Source of the DNA: Berghia stephanieae
Lineage: Eukaryota > Mollusca > Gastropoda > Nudibranchia > Aeolidiidae
Length of the DNA stretch: 64,000 nucleotides
Assembly: GCA_034508935.3 (NCBI GenBank)
Contig: CM067455.1
Coordinates: 27,875,428-27,939,427 of the forward strand
Reading direction: 5' to 3'
Positions 43,734 through 56,300 of the stretch are shown here, piece by piece (the stretch's first letter is position 1; the number at the start of each line of letters is the position of its first letter). The notes beneath the pieces were generated by a model, which saw only the letters and a list, made by a program, of their open reading frames with translations, did no database searches and had not been told where the DNA came from. The translations under genes were made by a program, and so were the position numbers.

Positions 43734-45197
43734 AAATCGGAACCTTGCCAGATAAATTTTATATAAAATACCAAAAATCTCATGAAAAAAAAAGCCAAAA
43801 TAAACTGGAAAATGGAAGTGGTCATTCATTTGTATCCCAAATCAGTAAAAATCAAGTGATTTTTAAAATAAAAGAAGGTAAACAATGCTTCAATAAAATG
43901 CAAATTTTAAAGATTTTCGCATTTGGAACATTTATCAAACTGGCATTTATCAAATTTGTCTTTTATTTATTTATTTATTTATGTTCAATCGTAAGAACAT
44001 TGTTACCTCAGCAAATCGTAGTCGTAGAGATTATTGTCTTCTTTCGTTTCTATAATAATTTGTTTATTCCAAACACTATTTCGGGGAGATTGAAAGGTAA
44101 TCAAAAACTCAATGAAAATTAAACTAGATTATGAATTATATCTCTATTGATATTCGAGGCCGTCCTCCTATTCAGGAATTCAGTGTTTAGCCTCACTTCA
44201 CTTCAAATCTCTTTCCTTCCACTTTCCCCATTGAAAATCCAACATGGCTGCTGAATCATAATTTTTATGGTCTTAGTCTCAGCTATACTATGGAATGAAA
44301 CGTTTTTAAAACTTAACGCCCCTACCGATTGTGGACACTTGGCACCCTAATTATTCGTTTTCAACTATTTTAACCGATACCCATCTGCCATAAGAGTTAA
44401 ATTATAAAATTAGACTCATGCATTCCAGACTTGGAAGATTTTTGCGGTTGCACTCTTCTAGATAGCAGAAGTTGAAATAAATTACAATTGCTGCACGCCT
44501 CGGACACCCATTAAATTTTTTTTTCATTTTATTTCAATGTTACGCATATTCTTCAGAATCACAAAAGTAGGATTTAAATAATTTAAACTTTTTACTATCT
44601 ACATGGCTATAGTTATTACATTTCAAATGCTACATTTATATGCATTTTACACTCGGTCACAAAACTCTGCCCCAGCCCCGGCGATGTGTATGGACCAGCG
44701 TCTACTTATTTGCAGGCCTGATAACTCAAAGTGCATTGTTTTGGACTCATTATTGTAACGGGAATACTCTCAAGCCAACACAAATTTTTATACATTACAA
44801 CAACAATATTAAATCAAGTCCATAATTGCGTTCAGTTTTTATCAGACCCGCAAGTATGTGCAACTAGGCGTATGGACCTTTACACACGGTTTTACCCCAT
44901 TCGGCTCTCAATATAAAGAGAACCTGGCTATTGGTAATGTTGTGACTTATATTGCAAAAGTGCTGGTACTCCAAAAAAAAAAAAAAAAAATGTTCAACGA
45001 CTTACACTATATTATTTTTTTTTAATGGTTCCATATAAATATAACCTGCTTTGTGAATAAATGGAGTATTGTGATAATAAACGCATTGAGATGTTGAATA
45101 GAATATAAATAATGTATGTTGCGCAATTTTTTATGTGGTGGCTTAATATTAACAAGATAATGAATTATATTTTTAAATTTTAATTTCTGCATTTCAG
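43734..45197. other. Upstream region of the zinc-finger gene
   Basis: No promoter can be fixed. ATCCAACATGGCTGCTGAATC near 44238 has a YY1-like core (CAACATGGCTGC). A MITE copy lies at 44714-44849. The 5' non-coding first exon(s) of the zinc-finger gene must lie in or before this stretch, since the exon at 45198 begins with an acceptor. Confidence 0.4.
44714..44849. mobile_element. MITE with AGGTCTGATAAC-type termini, copy 2
   Basis: AGGCCTGATAAC at the left and TTTTATCAGACC at the right enclose about 136 bp resembling 27867-28003. Confidence 0.7.
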
Positions 45198-45863
45198 GCT
45201 GTGGTCATGTTTCATTGGATGTTATCCAATGTTTTACAAGTAGAAAAGATGCAAAGAATTAATTAGTAAAGTCGAAAAGGGTTGTTTGGCACAATGGATT
45301 TAGATGAATCTGCACTCGAAAAGCAATCAACGAAGTCTTCTGCTTTGAATGGTGCCACAACTTCTTCATCTGCTGATACAGATATTAATACTTTTGATAT
45401 TGCTTTTGATAGTAACATAAGTAACAATGGAGATAATTTATTTCATAGTCAAAGTGCCGCAATCATTTATTCCAGCCCTGAAGATACAATGAGAGATAAC
45501 CTTTCCCATGAGACTGGTAGTACTAATGTTCTTGAAAGTACTTGGAACTCTGAAAAGAAAACTCGTACGAATTCCATGGTACAAAGCACTACTAACAAAA
45601 GTGATCATTGTTCAACTGAAAGTAATGATGTTCTCATAGCACTCGGTGATAATAATAAGGACATTGGTGCTGCTATGGATGATTTAGAAGAAGCCGATGA
45701 TACAATGAAAACTGAAAATTTGTCTTGTATGAAAAGTGAGAGCCCATCTTCAGATGATGTAACTGTTACTGTCACATTTGGGGATGTTCTAGAAGACATA
45801 TCGAGGAATACAACAATCAAAGGCGAATCTTCTATTTCAGAATCATTTGGTATAGAGAACAAG
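45198..45863 (+). CDS. Zinc-finger gene, first coding exon
   Basis: The acceptor TTTCTGCATTTCAG precedes 45198. After about 96 non-coding bases with two short upstream ATGs in one frame, ATG at 45294 starts [20 protein letters not shown]. 190 codons follow, rich in Ser, Thr, Asp and Asn, with an acidic block ([14 protein letters not shown]) that could be an activation or interaction region. The exon ends GIENK at the donor AAG|GTGAGA, phase 0. Confidence 0.8.
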
Positions 45864-46686
45864 GTGAGAATTTATTTTATTTATTTCATTTTCCCATGAA
45901 TTTTCAATTTTTAGTTTTCTTCTCAGGATTTTTATTTTTAATCCTGATAATTTCAGTGTTGGCCAAACTCATATTTTCCATACTATATATCATTTGTTCA
46001 AAAGGAGATTTGTATTCTCTAAACCCTGTGTATGGATAAAATATCCTAGCATTTTTCAGTCTTAATTGTGCGGCTATGTGGTCTAGTGGTATGACACTCG
46101 CTTTCGGATCGGAAGGTCTTGGGATCGAGCCTCTCTCGGCGCATAGTTGAGTCCTTGGAGAAGGCTCTTTACTCACATTCTCTCACCGTACTCAGGTGTA
46201 AAATGAGTACCTGGCTGTCAACAGCATTGTCTCTGTCCGAAAAAATTGTAACATCGCCTAACAGCGTTGTCCCGTCTTAAATGTTAAATGTTGCTGTTGC
46301 AGTTGGCCAGGGACCCCTTGTAAAGCACTTTGAGCACATTTAGTGGATATTACACAATATAAAAGTTCAATTATTTATTTTTTTTGAATCCTTTTTTTTC
46401 TGGCAATATCAGTACTTTCAAATGGGATAACTGTATATTTTGGATCAATTATCCCAACACACAAATTAAATGTAACCTCAAACGTTTATAGTCTGATTGA
46501 GAGAAAGTAGTGATAACTTAGCAAACTGGTGGTCTAAATATAATAACAAAGAGCAGAGTAACCCCACTTCATTCATTCCACTGTTTGTAAAAAGCCAGAT
46601 ATGTATGTATGTTTGTATGATGTATGTATGTATGTATGTATGTATGTATGTATGTATGTATGTATGTATGTATGTATGTATGTATG

Positions 46687-46750
<64 letters not shown>

Positions 46751-49700
46751 AGTATGTATGTATGTATCTATGTATGTATGTATGTATGTATGTATGTATG
46801 TATGTATGTATGTATGTATGTATGTATGTATGTATGTATGTATGTATGCATGCATGCATGCATGCATGCATGTATGTATGTATGTATGTATGTATGTATG
46901 TATGTATGTATGTATGTATGTATGTATGTATGTATGTATGTTATGTATGTATGTATGTATGTATGTATGTATACATGTGTGAGCAATTTGAGGGTGTGTC
47001 ACTACTTTCTCTCAATCAGACTAAAAACATTTGAAGTTATACTTAATTTGTGTGTTGGTACAATTGATCAGACGGTAGAAATAGTATTTTACATAAATGC
47101 ATACCATCAATTGTAATACCTGTGTAGTCTTTTAACTCTAAGATAATTATCAATCATTGCTATTGTTTACTGAATGATGACTGCGACTGTTCAGCTGGAC
47201 TGTCGGAATCAGGTCAAGGGATGTGATTATGCATTCCTGCCAGCCCTTCCACTTTTGGCTGGATCAATCTGATTTTCACTTTTCCTCTACACCATTCTGC
47301 CATTTTTCTAAACAATTCTGAATTTAAAAAAAGATGACGATAAGAAAGGAGAAGGGGATATTACATATTTAAGTTGCCATTACAGCGATAAGTATGAAAA
47401 TTAATTCTCCACTCTTTTACTATTTGTTCCAGGAATCTAACGCAAGCAAGAGCAAAGATGATGAGGGTTTTGATTACTCTAGTAGCAATGAGTTATCTGT
47501 ACCTCCTCCTTCTAGCTCATCTGGGAGATTGGAAGCTATGGTTGCTCCAGCAAAAAGTGGGGAAGGTAATATTCTGGCGTTTTTTGTTGTTTTTTTTTTG
47601 GGATGGGGGGGGGGGGGGTGGGGGGGGGGGGGGGGGTTCATCTTTTTCTTCTTCTTCTTCTTCTTCTTCTTCTTCTTCTTTCTTCTTCTTCTCTTCTTCT
47701 TTCTTCTTTCTTCTTCTTCTTCTCTTCTCTTCTTCTTCTTCTTCTTTCTTCTTTCTTCTTCTTGCTTCTGCTTCTTCTGCTTCTTCTTTCTTCTTCTTCT
47801 TCTTCTTCTTCTTCTTTCTTCTTCTTCTCTCTTCTTCTTCTTCTTCTTCTTCTTTCTTCTTCTTCTTCTTCTTCTTCTTCTTCTTCTTCTTCTTCTTCTT
47901 CTTCTTCTTCTTCTTCTTCTTCTTCTTCTTTCTTCTTCTTCTTCTTCTTCTTCTTCTTCTTCTTCTTCTTCTTCTTCTTCTTCTTCTTCTTTCTTCTTCT
48001 TCTTCTTCTTCTTCTTCTTCTTCTTCTTCTTTTTCTTAGTCTGTAACTTCATTTTGAAGTTCCACAGACCACATATTTTTTTCACTGGAACTTGAGACTA
48101 TTCTAGTGTCTCAATGTCGATGATATGGACGAGTACAAGTGGGCATCCACTCTTGAGTGGGGAACCATAAACTTGGGTGTATTGAATTGAACCAGTCATT
48201 TTTTATTTTCTTTCTTTCTTTTTTTTCTTCTTTCTTCTTCTTCTTCTTTTCTTCTCTTCTTCTTCTTCTTTTTCTTCTTCTTCTTCTTCTTCTTCTTTCT
48301 TCTTCTTCTTTCTTCTTCTTCTTCTTCTTCTTCTTCTTCTTCTTCTTCTTCTTTCTTCTTCTTCTTCTTCTTCTTCTTCTTCTTCTCTTCTTCTTCTTCT
48401 TCTTCTCTTCTTTCTTCTTCTTCTTCTTCTTCTTCTTCTTCTTCTTCTTCTTCTTCTTCTCTTCTGTTTCTTTTCCCTCCTGCTCATCCCTTTCCTCTTC
48501 CTCCTGGAAAGAAGACATTTGTCATCGTATGGTAGATCTGTCCAGAAAGCAAGTAGACATACCGTACAGCAGAAGTACATGTCTAAATTGAAAGTAATTA
48601 ATACCCCCCCCCCCCCAATTAAAACCCAAAAAACCTGAACTTTTGTATCACTGGTCATTTGCTAAATGTACTCAAATCACTTTACAAACAGTCCCAAGCC
48701 ATCATTAACTCTTGACATGTGAGACAACTTTGGACACCCGTAAGGTACTATTACAATTTTTTTGACAAAAACGACAATGCTGTCATCGACCATGAACTCA
48801 TTTTACACCTGATGACCGTAGGGTAATGTTAGTAAAGGACTTGTTCTTAGGACTCATCTCTGCACCACGTATAGCCATTCTTAAACCAGGGACCAACTGG
48901 TCAGATGTCTAGTGTCGCGACATAAAATCTCAAAGCTTTAAAAAAAAAAACACTCATACAATCTTGAGACATGTGGTGTGTTCTAACCTTACATTTATGA
49001 TATCGTTAACATTTTTCACTCAATCACTAACACTTTCCCTCACCTCTGATTTTTCATGTTTCACGAATACCATTTCAGGATAACTGTCCAAATTTGAGTT
49101 GTCATACAAAATCACACTGTGTAAGTACATCAAAACATAACGAAATTAGTTGTAAACAGTGCCTAGTGCCTTGTGCAGCTATGGGGTCTTGTGGTATGAC
49201 ACTCGCTTTTAATCTGAAGGTCCTGAGTTCGAGCCTCGCTAGTGCATAGTTGAGTCCTTGGAGGAGGCTCTATACTCACATTCTCTCACCACACTCAGGT
49301 GTAAAATGAGTACCTGGCCGTCAACAGCTTTGTCTCTGTCCGAAACAATGGTAATATTGCCTAACAGGCGTCATGTCCTGTCATAAATGTTAAATGTTGC
49401 TGTTGGCCAGGGACCCCTTGTAAAGCACTTTGAGCATGTTTAGTGGATATTGCATTATATAAAGCTCAATATTTAAAAAAAAAGATTTTAGGGGAAGTAG
49501 AAACATTACTTTACTCCCTCGTGTGATTTGGTTGTGATTCGTCAATTCATTGTTTGACATGAAGCAATGGATTCCTCAAGCTACAATTCGCAGCTTATGT
49601 CCCAGATCTTAAAGTTACTCAAGCCACAGAATGTGGTTTAGGTAAGGGAAAATGTTAAAATAAAAAACAAAATACTTTTCATGCTGTATATTAGGGGCCC

Positions 49701-50239
49701 CTGATAGCTCAGTTGGTAGAGCACTCGCTTCTCAAGCAAAGGGACCAAGATCAATCCCGGGTGAAGTCAAGATTTTTTACTTTACCCCCCCCCCCCCCCT
49801 GGTCTGTTAGATCAAGTGGAATGCACTCTGCGATGGACTAGTGTTCTGTCAAAAAGGTAGCAAGCAATTGCTTTTGTCCATTTCATGCTTTAGAAATAGG
49901 GATAAACTTAAGCTCCAGGGCCTAATGGCTCTAAAGGACTGCTTTTTTTTTTTTTTTTACACTGCATTTATTTTAATTTTAATTCTTTTCATAATCCCAG
50001 ATGAACGTCAACTAAGGAACCAAGTAATGGGCCTTTTAAACCAGAGTAAGTGGAAGATGTCATTCTACTTTTCACCCTGCTCTTAATGTCATTGTCATGA
50101 ACAAAAATGAATATAGCAGCCTCAAAATAAAGTAAAATAACAAACAAGGAAGTTTTTCGGCTCAAAACCCTTCTTCAGCAAATAACAAACATACCAAAAA
50201 AATGTTCTCCATCAGTCTGGATTTTAGATCATCATCATC

Positions 50240-50309
<70 letters not shown>

Positions 50310-53300
50310 TTGCCTTTTTCACCCTGGGTCAGGGTAGAGGCCACAGACAAACAGTTTCCATCCTTCTCTATCCTGAGCTAACTTTTTAATCTCATTCCAG
50401 GTCTTACCACTTCTCTGTATATCAGCTTCTTTAATTCTTCTCCATGTTCCTCATGGCCTTCCCCTTGATCTTCTGCCCTGAGGGTTCCAGTCCAATACTT
50501 CCTTTGTTATAGTGGAGTCGTTCTTTCTAAGCGTGTGTCCAATCCACCTCCATCGTCTTCTTCCTATTTCCTCTCCCACTGGTTTCTGCTGTTCTTTTCC
50601 ATACTTCTTCATTTTTTATTCTATCCATCCATTTTATTCTGAGTAGCTTACGCATGTTTACGAAAATCTGTATCCTCCTTATACAGGGTGTCCAGGGAAG
50701 TCGGAAAGTTGGAAATTGGTCGGAAATTTCATATTTGGTCGGAAATGTTGGAAATAATGGGATTGAGGGTGAAATTTCCTCTAAAATTAGAAAAATCAGG
50801 AATTTCTTGCTTAAAATGTGATATAAAAAATGTACAAAGGACAACTGCTGTGCACACAATTGTATTAGTTTACTACAACTTTCACCACATCATCATCCTT
50901 GTCACCATCACTATTACAAACTACTACGTCATCATCCCTACCACCAACACCACTCACAAATGCAACCACCACCACATCATCATCCCCATCACCACCACTA
51001 CCACATCCCATACAATCACTACAACTACTACCACATCATCATACCCACCACCACAAGTACTCCAACCACCACTACATCATCATCCTTATCACCATTGCTA
51101 CTGCAACTACTACCACATCATCATCATACCACCACTACTGCAACCACTACCACATCATCATCACTACCACCACTACTGCAACCACTACCACCACATCATC
51201 ATCACCATCACCACTACTGCAACCACTATCACATCATCATCACTACCACCACTACTGCAACCACTACCACATCATCATCACTACCACCACTACTGCAACC
51301 ACTACCACCACATCATCATCACCATCACCACTACTGCAACCACTATCACATCATCATCACTACCACCACTACTGCAACCACTACATCATCATCACTACCA
51401 CAACTACTGCAACCACTACATCATCATCACTACCACCACTACTGCAACCACTACCACATCATCATCACTACCACCACTACTGCAACCACTGCCACATCAT
51501 CATCACTACCACCACTACCACATCATCATCACTACCACCACTACTGCAACCACTACATCATCATCACTACCACCACTACTGCAACCACTACATCATCATC
51601 ACTACCACCACTACATCATCACTACCACCACTACTGCAACCACTACCACATCATCACTACCACCACTACTGCAACCACTACATCATCATCACTACCACCA
51701 CTACTGCAACCACTACCACATCATCATCACTACCACCACTACTGCAACCACTACCACATCATCATCACTACCACCACTACTGCAACCACTACCACATCAT
51801 CATCACTACCACCACTACTGCAACCACTACCACATCATCACTACCACCACTACTGCAACCACTACATCATCATCACTACCACCACTACTGCAACCACTAC
51901 CACATCATCATTACCACCACTACTGCGACCACTACATCATCATCACTACCACCACTACCGCTGCATTATCATCATCCCTACCACCACCACACCGCCATTG
52001 CTACAACTACTACTACATCACCATCTATACCACCCTCATCACTACCACCACTATTGCAACCACTATATCATCATCACTACCACCACTACTGCAACCACTA
52101 CCGCTGCATTATCATCATCCCTACCACCACCACACCGCCATTGCTACAACTACTACTACATCACCATCTATACCACCCTCATCATTACTACAACCACCAC
52201 TATATCATCATCCCTATCACCTCCACGACTATAACCACCACCACATTCATCACCATGCCTACCACTACTACAACCACCACATGACTATCCCTAACACCGC
52301 CACTATTACTACAACCAACATATCATCATCCCTACCACAACCACCACGACAACAATCGCTGCCACATCATCATCCCTACCATCATTACTACAACCATTAT
52401 AAACAACTACCACTGCACTATCATCTCTACCACTAGTACCAGTACTTACTGCCACATCATACCTGCAAACAAATCATATGAGTATTTTTAAAAGTGAAAA
52501 TGGGGATGGGTGGTGGCTTTTGACATTGTATAATCACATGGTACCATTCTCTAAGTAGATAAGATTTTATATGTTGCTATCAGTTTTTAAACTTTTGAAA
52601 TTCCTCCGAATGTTGTCAAAAATTGCTGCGAGACACATTTTGGGTTGCATCTCAGTAAATTTTAATGAAATTCAAATTTATAGATTATAGTCGCATGGAT
52701 GGGTCTGTGCTCTGAGAAATTTCCTCCTTTTTTGACCAGTCATTTTCACCTTTGCTCTTACTTTAAAATATGGATTGTGTTGAGTTAAAACCTATTTTAA
52801 GTAGGATTGTCTTTTTTAAGCATATAGAACACTGTGGGGATGGCAAGAATTGGTAAAATACCTGGTAGGAAATTTCACTTCTAGGTAGGAAATTTTAAGG
52901 TTGAATTTCCCTGGACACCCTGTTATACATTCCTGTGATTTTAGATGATGTAGTAATATTTAAACAATTTCTTTTATTGGCTGAAGAAGAGTTTTAAGCC
53001 CAAAACTGCAGACTTTTGCATTTTAAAAACCCAACAAAACAAAATAGTTGCTTAGACTGGTTTAATTCTGTATGAAAAATCTGTTGGCATTTTAAAAATC
53101 TTGAAGCAGAGATGATCATTTTACATTCATATTTGCTCTTTCTTTACAGCTGGCTTTGCTGCGACAGTCAATGAGTCCATTGTCGAGCAAATGATGGAGA
53201 CTTTTAGGAAGAAGACGCAAGAGATTGAGGAACAGCTTCTGAGGTTGATGGAAAATGTACCTTCTCATACTGAGGCCACTGTTAGTACTAAAGGTAATTA

Positions 53301-56300
53301 CTACGGAATTTACTGAGCCAAATTAGTTTTAATGGCTTAATATATTATACTTCCATAGTTCACAAGCTCAAATGTTCTAACCAGTTTCTGTTAAAGCTTT
53401 TCTGATTTGAAAAATAATACTTTTTTTTTTAATGTGATAAAGGTTGAAATATTAAAGAAAGATCCTTTTAAATATTTAAATTTGATTAATGGTTGGCTTT
53501 TGTTTGAATCTCAATTTGATATTAAGATTTTTAAAATTTGTTATTTGCTTTTGTTTTGTTTTTAAGAGCTTAAAAATACTTGCTACATTTTCAGTCATTT
53601 AAAAACACTGAAGGCTTTGTGTAGTACTTACCAATTATCAAAATTACCAATTACAATTACCAAAAGCAATACCAATCGAAGGGGCAGCGTGGCTCAGCAG
53701 TACAGTCTTTGCTTCGTACCCAAAAGGTAACGAGTTTGATCACCAGCCGCTGCGCTGTGAGGCCTTGAGCAAGTCACCTAGCCCTAGCTCACTTTACGGT
53801 GCTTTACTACGGCTGACGCCTGGGTTATTCCAGTCTTCCCTTGAAATAGACCCTAAAGACAAATTTCCCCTTGGGGATGAATAAAGGGAATTTTATTTAT
53901 TTATTTATTATTGAAGTAAAACAGATACACTCTTCATTCGTACTTCATAACCATTAGAATATATTACTGAGCTGGAGTTTATTCTGATCTATGTACCATT
54001 ATAATGATACTATCGATTTATTACAACCCTTTGGCTAGTCAATTACAAAGTACTTCCCACCAGATCTACAGACCTAGCTACCCAAACACTGCTTGGTGGA
54101 CATGGGGATCAGAAAAATATGTTGACTGCATATGAGTTTAGTCACTATCTATAACATATTTAAAACATCCATTATTCATTTTTCATTTCCCCTGAGGCAG
54201 GGAGGTACATACTGTGTCTTCAATCCCCTTATATCTATTTTCCAACATGCTTTCTGTCTTTGTCTTGGAATGAGATTACTTGGTTTTGTCCTGGCTCTGG
54301 CCGGATACTCTGGCTGAGAGGGAAACAGTCAAATGCATAGTCATTGTTTTGGGAGATGATATTTTTTTCCTTGTAAATCATCTCTCTGTAATGTATTATT
54401 GTTATTTTAATGTATAATGTAGGCATTTGAGTGTATTCCTCTTTGTTGGATTTTGTGCTTGTGTCTGGATGAGACTTATAGGTGATCTCAAACTAGGTGC
54501 ATTGGTGGTATGCTCTTGGAATCTACATCTGATCCCTATTTGTTCCCAGTTCCCCTATGTCTTACTTTTTCTTGGGTGCTTTGATTGTAATTTTTTAACT
54601 TTTTACTATCCCATTTTCTTCCTTTTTACTGGCCCTGATATAACCTAAATGTGTTGCAAGCGCCGTAAAACCCTTAAAAACAAAAACAACATTTCCCCTG
54701 AAAATTATTTTTTTCCTTTTCTCACTAGATACCACAAGCTCAAACAAACCTGAAGAGAAGAATAACAAATTAAACGATAACCAAGAAGTGACAGTTCCAA
54801 AAAAAGGAAAGAGGAGAAAAACACATATCACTAGAAGTCAGATTTCCAATACAAATGATGGTGTTAAATTAAAAATCCAAGAAACCTTACAGAACTGTTT
54901 GACTTTAAACTCCCAAAAAGTTCCTCGAAAATCTGTAAAACCACAAGTCAAAGAGACTAACAGTAACAGGAAAGTTGATATTGGTAAAAAGTGTTTTGAG
55001 TGTTTAGAATGTGGTGAACAGTTTTCATCCCAGCATCGTTTAAGATCACACATGAAAAACCATGCAACTAAGACAAAACGAGATAAAGTCTCAAAAAATT
55101 CCAAGTCTTTGGTCCCTCAACGTTCACGTCTATCCTTGCGTCTAAATTTAAAGATGAAAAAAAGTACTAAGAAAAGCAAAACTTTAGAGTGTGAATTTTG
55201 TAAAAGGAATTTTTCTTATACTTTGGCTTTTCAAAAACACATAAGAAGCCATACAGGGGAAAAGCCTTTTGAGTGTTTAAAATGCAATTATAAATTTCCA
55301 TCAAAAAGTGATTTAGATAACCACACAAAATTACATGATGATTCCACAGAAGATTATGACGAAGGAGAAGAAGAACTAGGAGAGGATGAGAAAAATGGAG
55401 AAAATCAAGAGAAAGAGCAAGAACAATGGGAAGAAAGAAGACATGAATGCTCAATCTGTCAGAAGATTTTCTCAAAGTTATCGGAGCTACAAAACCATAT
55501 GAAGAGTCGTATTCACAGTAAAGAAAACAAGTGTAAGACATGTGGAAAGTTTTTTTCTTCCAGCCACAGTCTACAGAGGCACACCAGAAGACATACAGGG
55601 GAAAAACCTTATCAATGCATGGTTTGTGGTATAACATATTCAGATAAATCCAACCTCCGTTATCATATGGATTCTAGTCATAGAGACAGTGCCAAAAATC
55701 GGTACCAATGTTTAACTTGCAAGAAAACCTTCTCAGCAGTCTCCAGCCTTAACGCTCATATGAAAATACATAGAGGAGAAAAACTGCATAAATGTGAAAT
55801 TTGTGAAAAGTCATATTACAGAAATACAGATTTACAAATTCATTTAAGAACTCATACCGGTGAAAAACCGTACAAGTGTTTGATTTGTGGAAAGTGCTTT
55901 AATTCAAGCTCCTGCCTCTCTGTGCATACGAGAATCCATACTGGCATCAAACCATATAAATGCTCCATTTGTGATAAAGCTTTTTCTGATAATTCCAGTC
56001 GACGTTATCACATGGAACTTCATAAAGGACAGAAACACAATTGTTCGATCTGTTGCAAGGTATTCTCATCAATTCTTGGACTCAACGCCCACATGAAACT
56101 CCACACTTCGGAGAAAAAATTCCAGTGCGAAACTTGTCCAAAAGGATTTCTCAAAAATGCAGACTTGCAGAATCACATACGAGTTCATACCAAGGAAAGA
56201 CCCTATCAGTGTTCAACGTGTGGTAAATCCTTCTCTTCTTACTGCAGCCTGTTCAGACACAACAGAATTCATACTGGAGAAAAACCATACAACTGTCTTC

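Noticed and set aside
46497-47116. Frames of 100-174 codons made of Met-Tyr-Val-Cys or Ile-His-Thr-Tyr repeats
   Set aside because: Translation of a (GTAT)n array in every frame.
48490-48600. Another mini-exon of the zinc-finger gene between AG at 48514 and GTAATT near 48592
   Set aside because: In the phase required by the preceding exon it meets a stop.
47394-48658. Poly-Leu/Ser/Phe and poly-Arg/Lys/Glu frames
   Set aside because: Translation of TTC tracts; only the short exon 47433-47565 at the start is credible.
50688-52436. Open frames of 582, 461 and 424 codons rich in His/Thr/Ser
   Set aside because: They come from a 38-bp tandem unit without stops in any frame; three overlapping frames and pure repeat content argue against coding.
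55167-55637. 156-codon minus-strand frame
   Set aside because: Antisense shadow of the C2H2 array.
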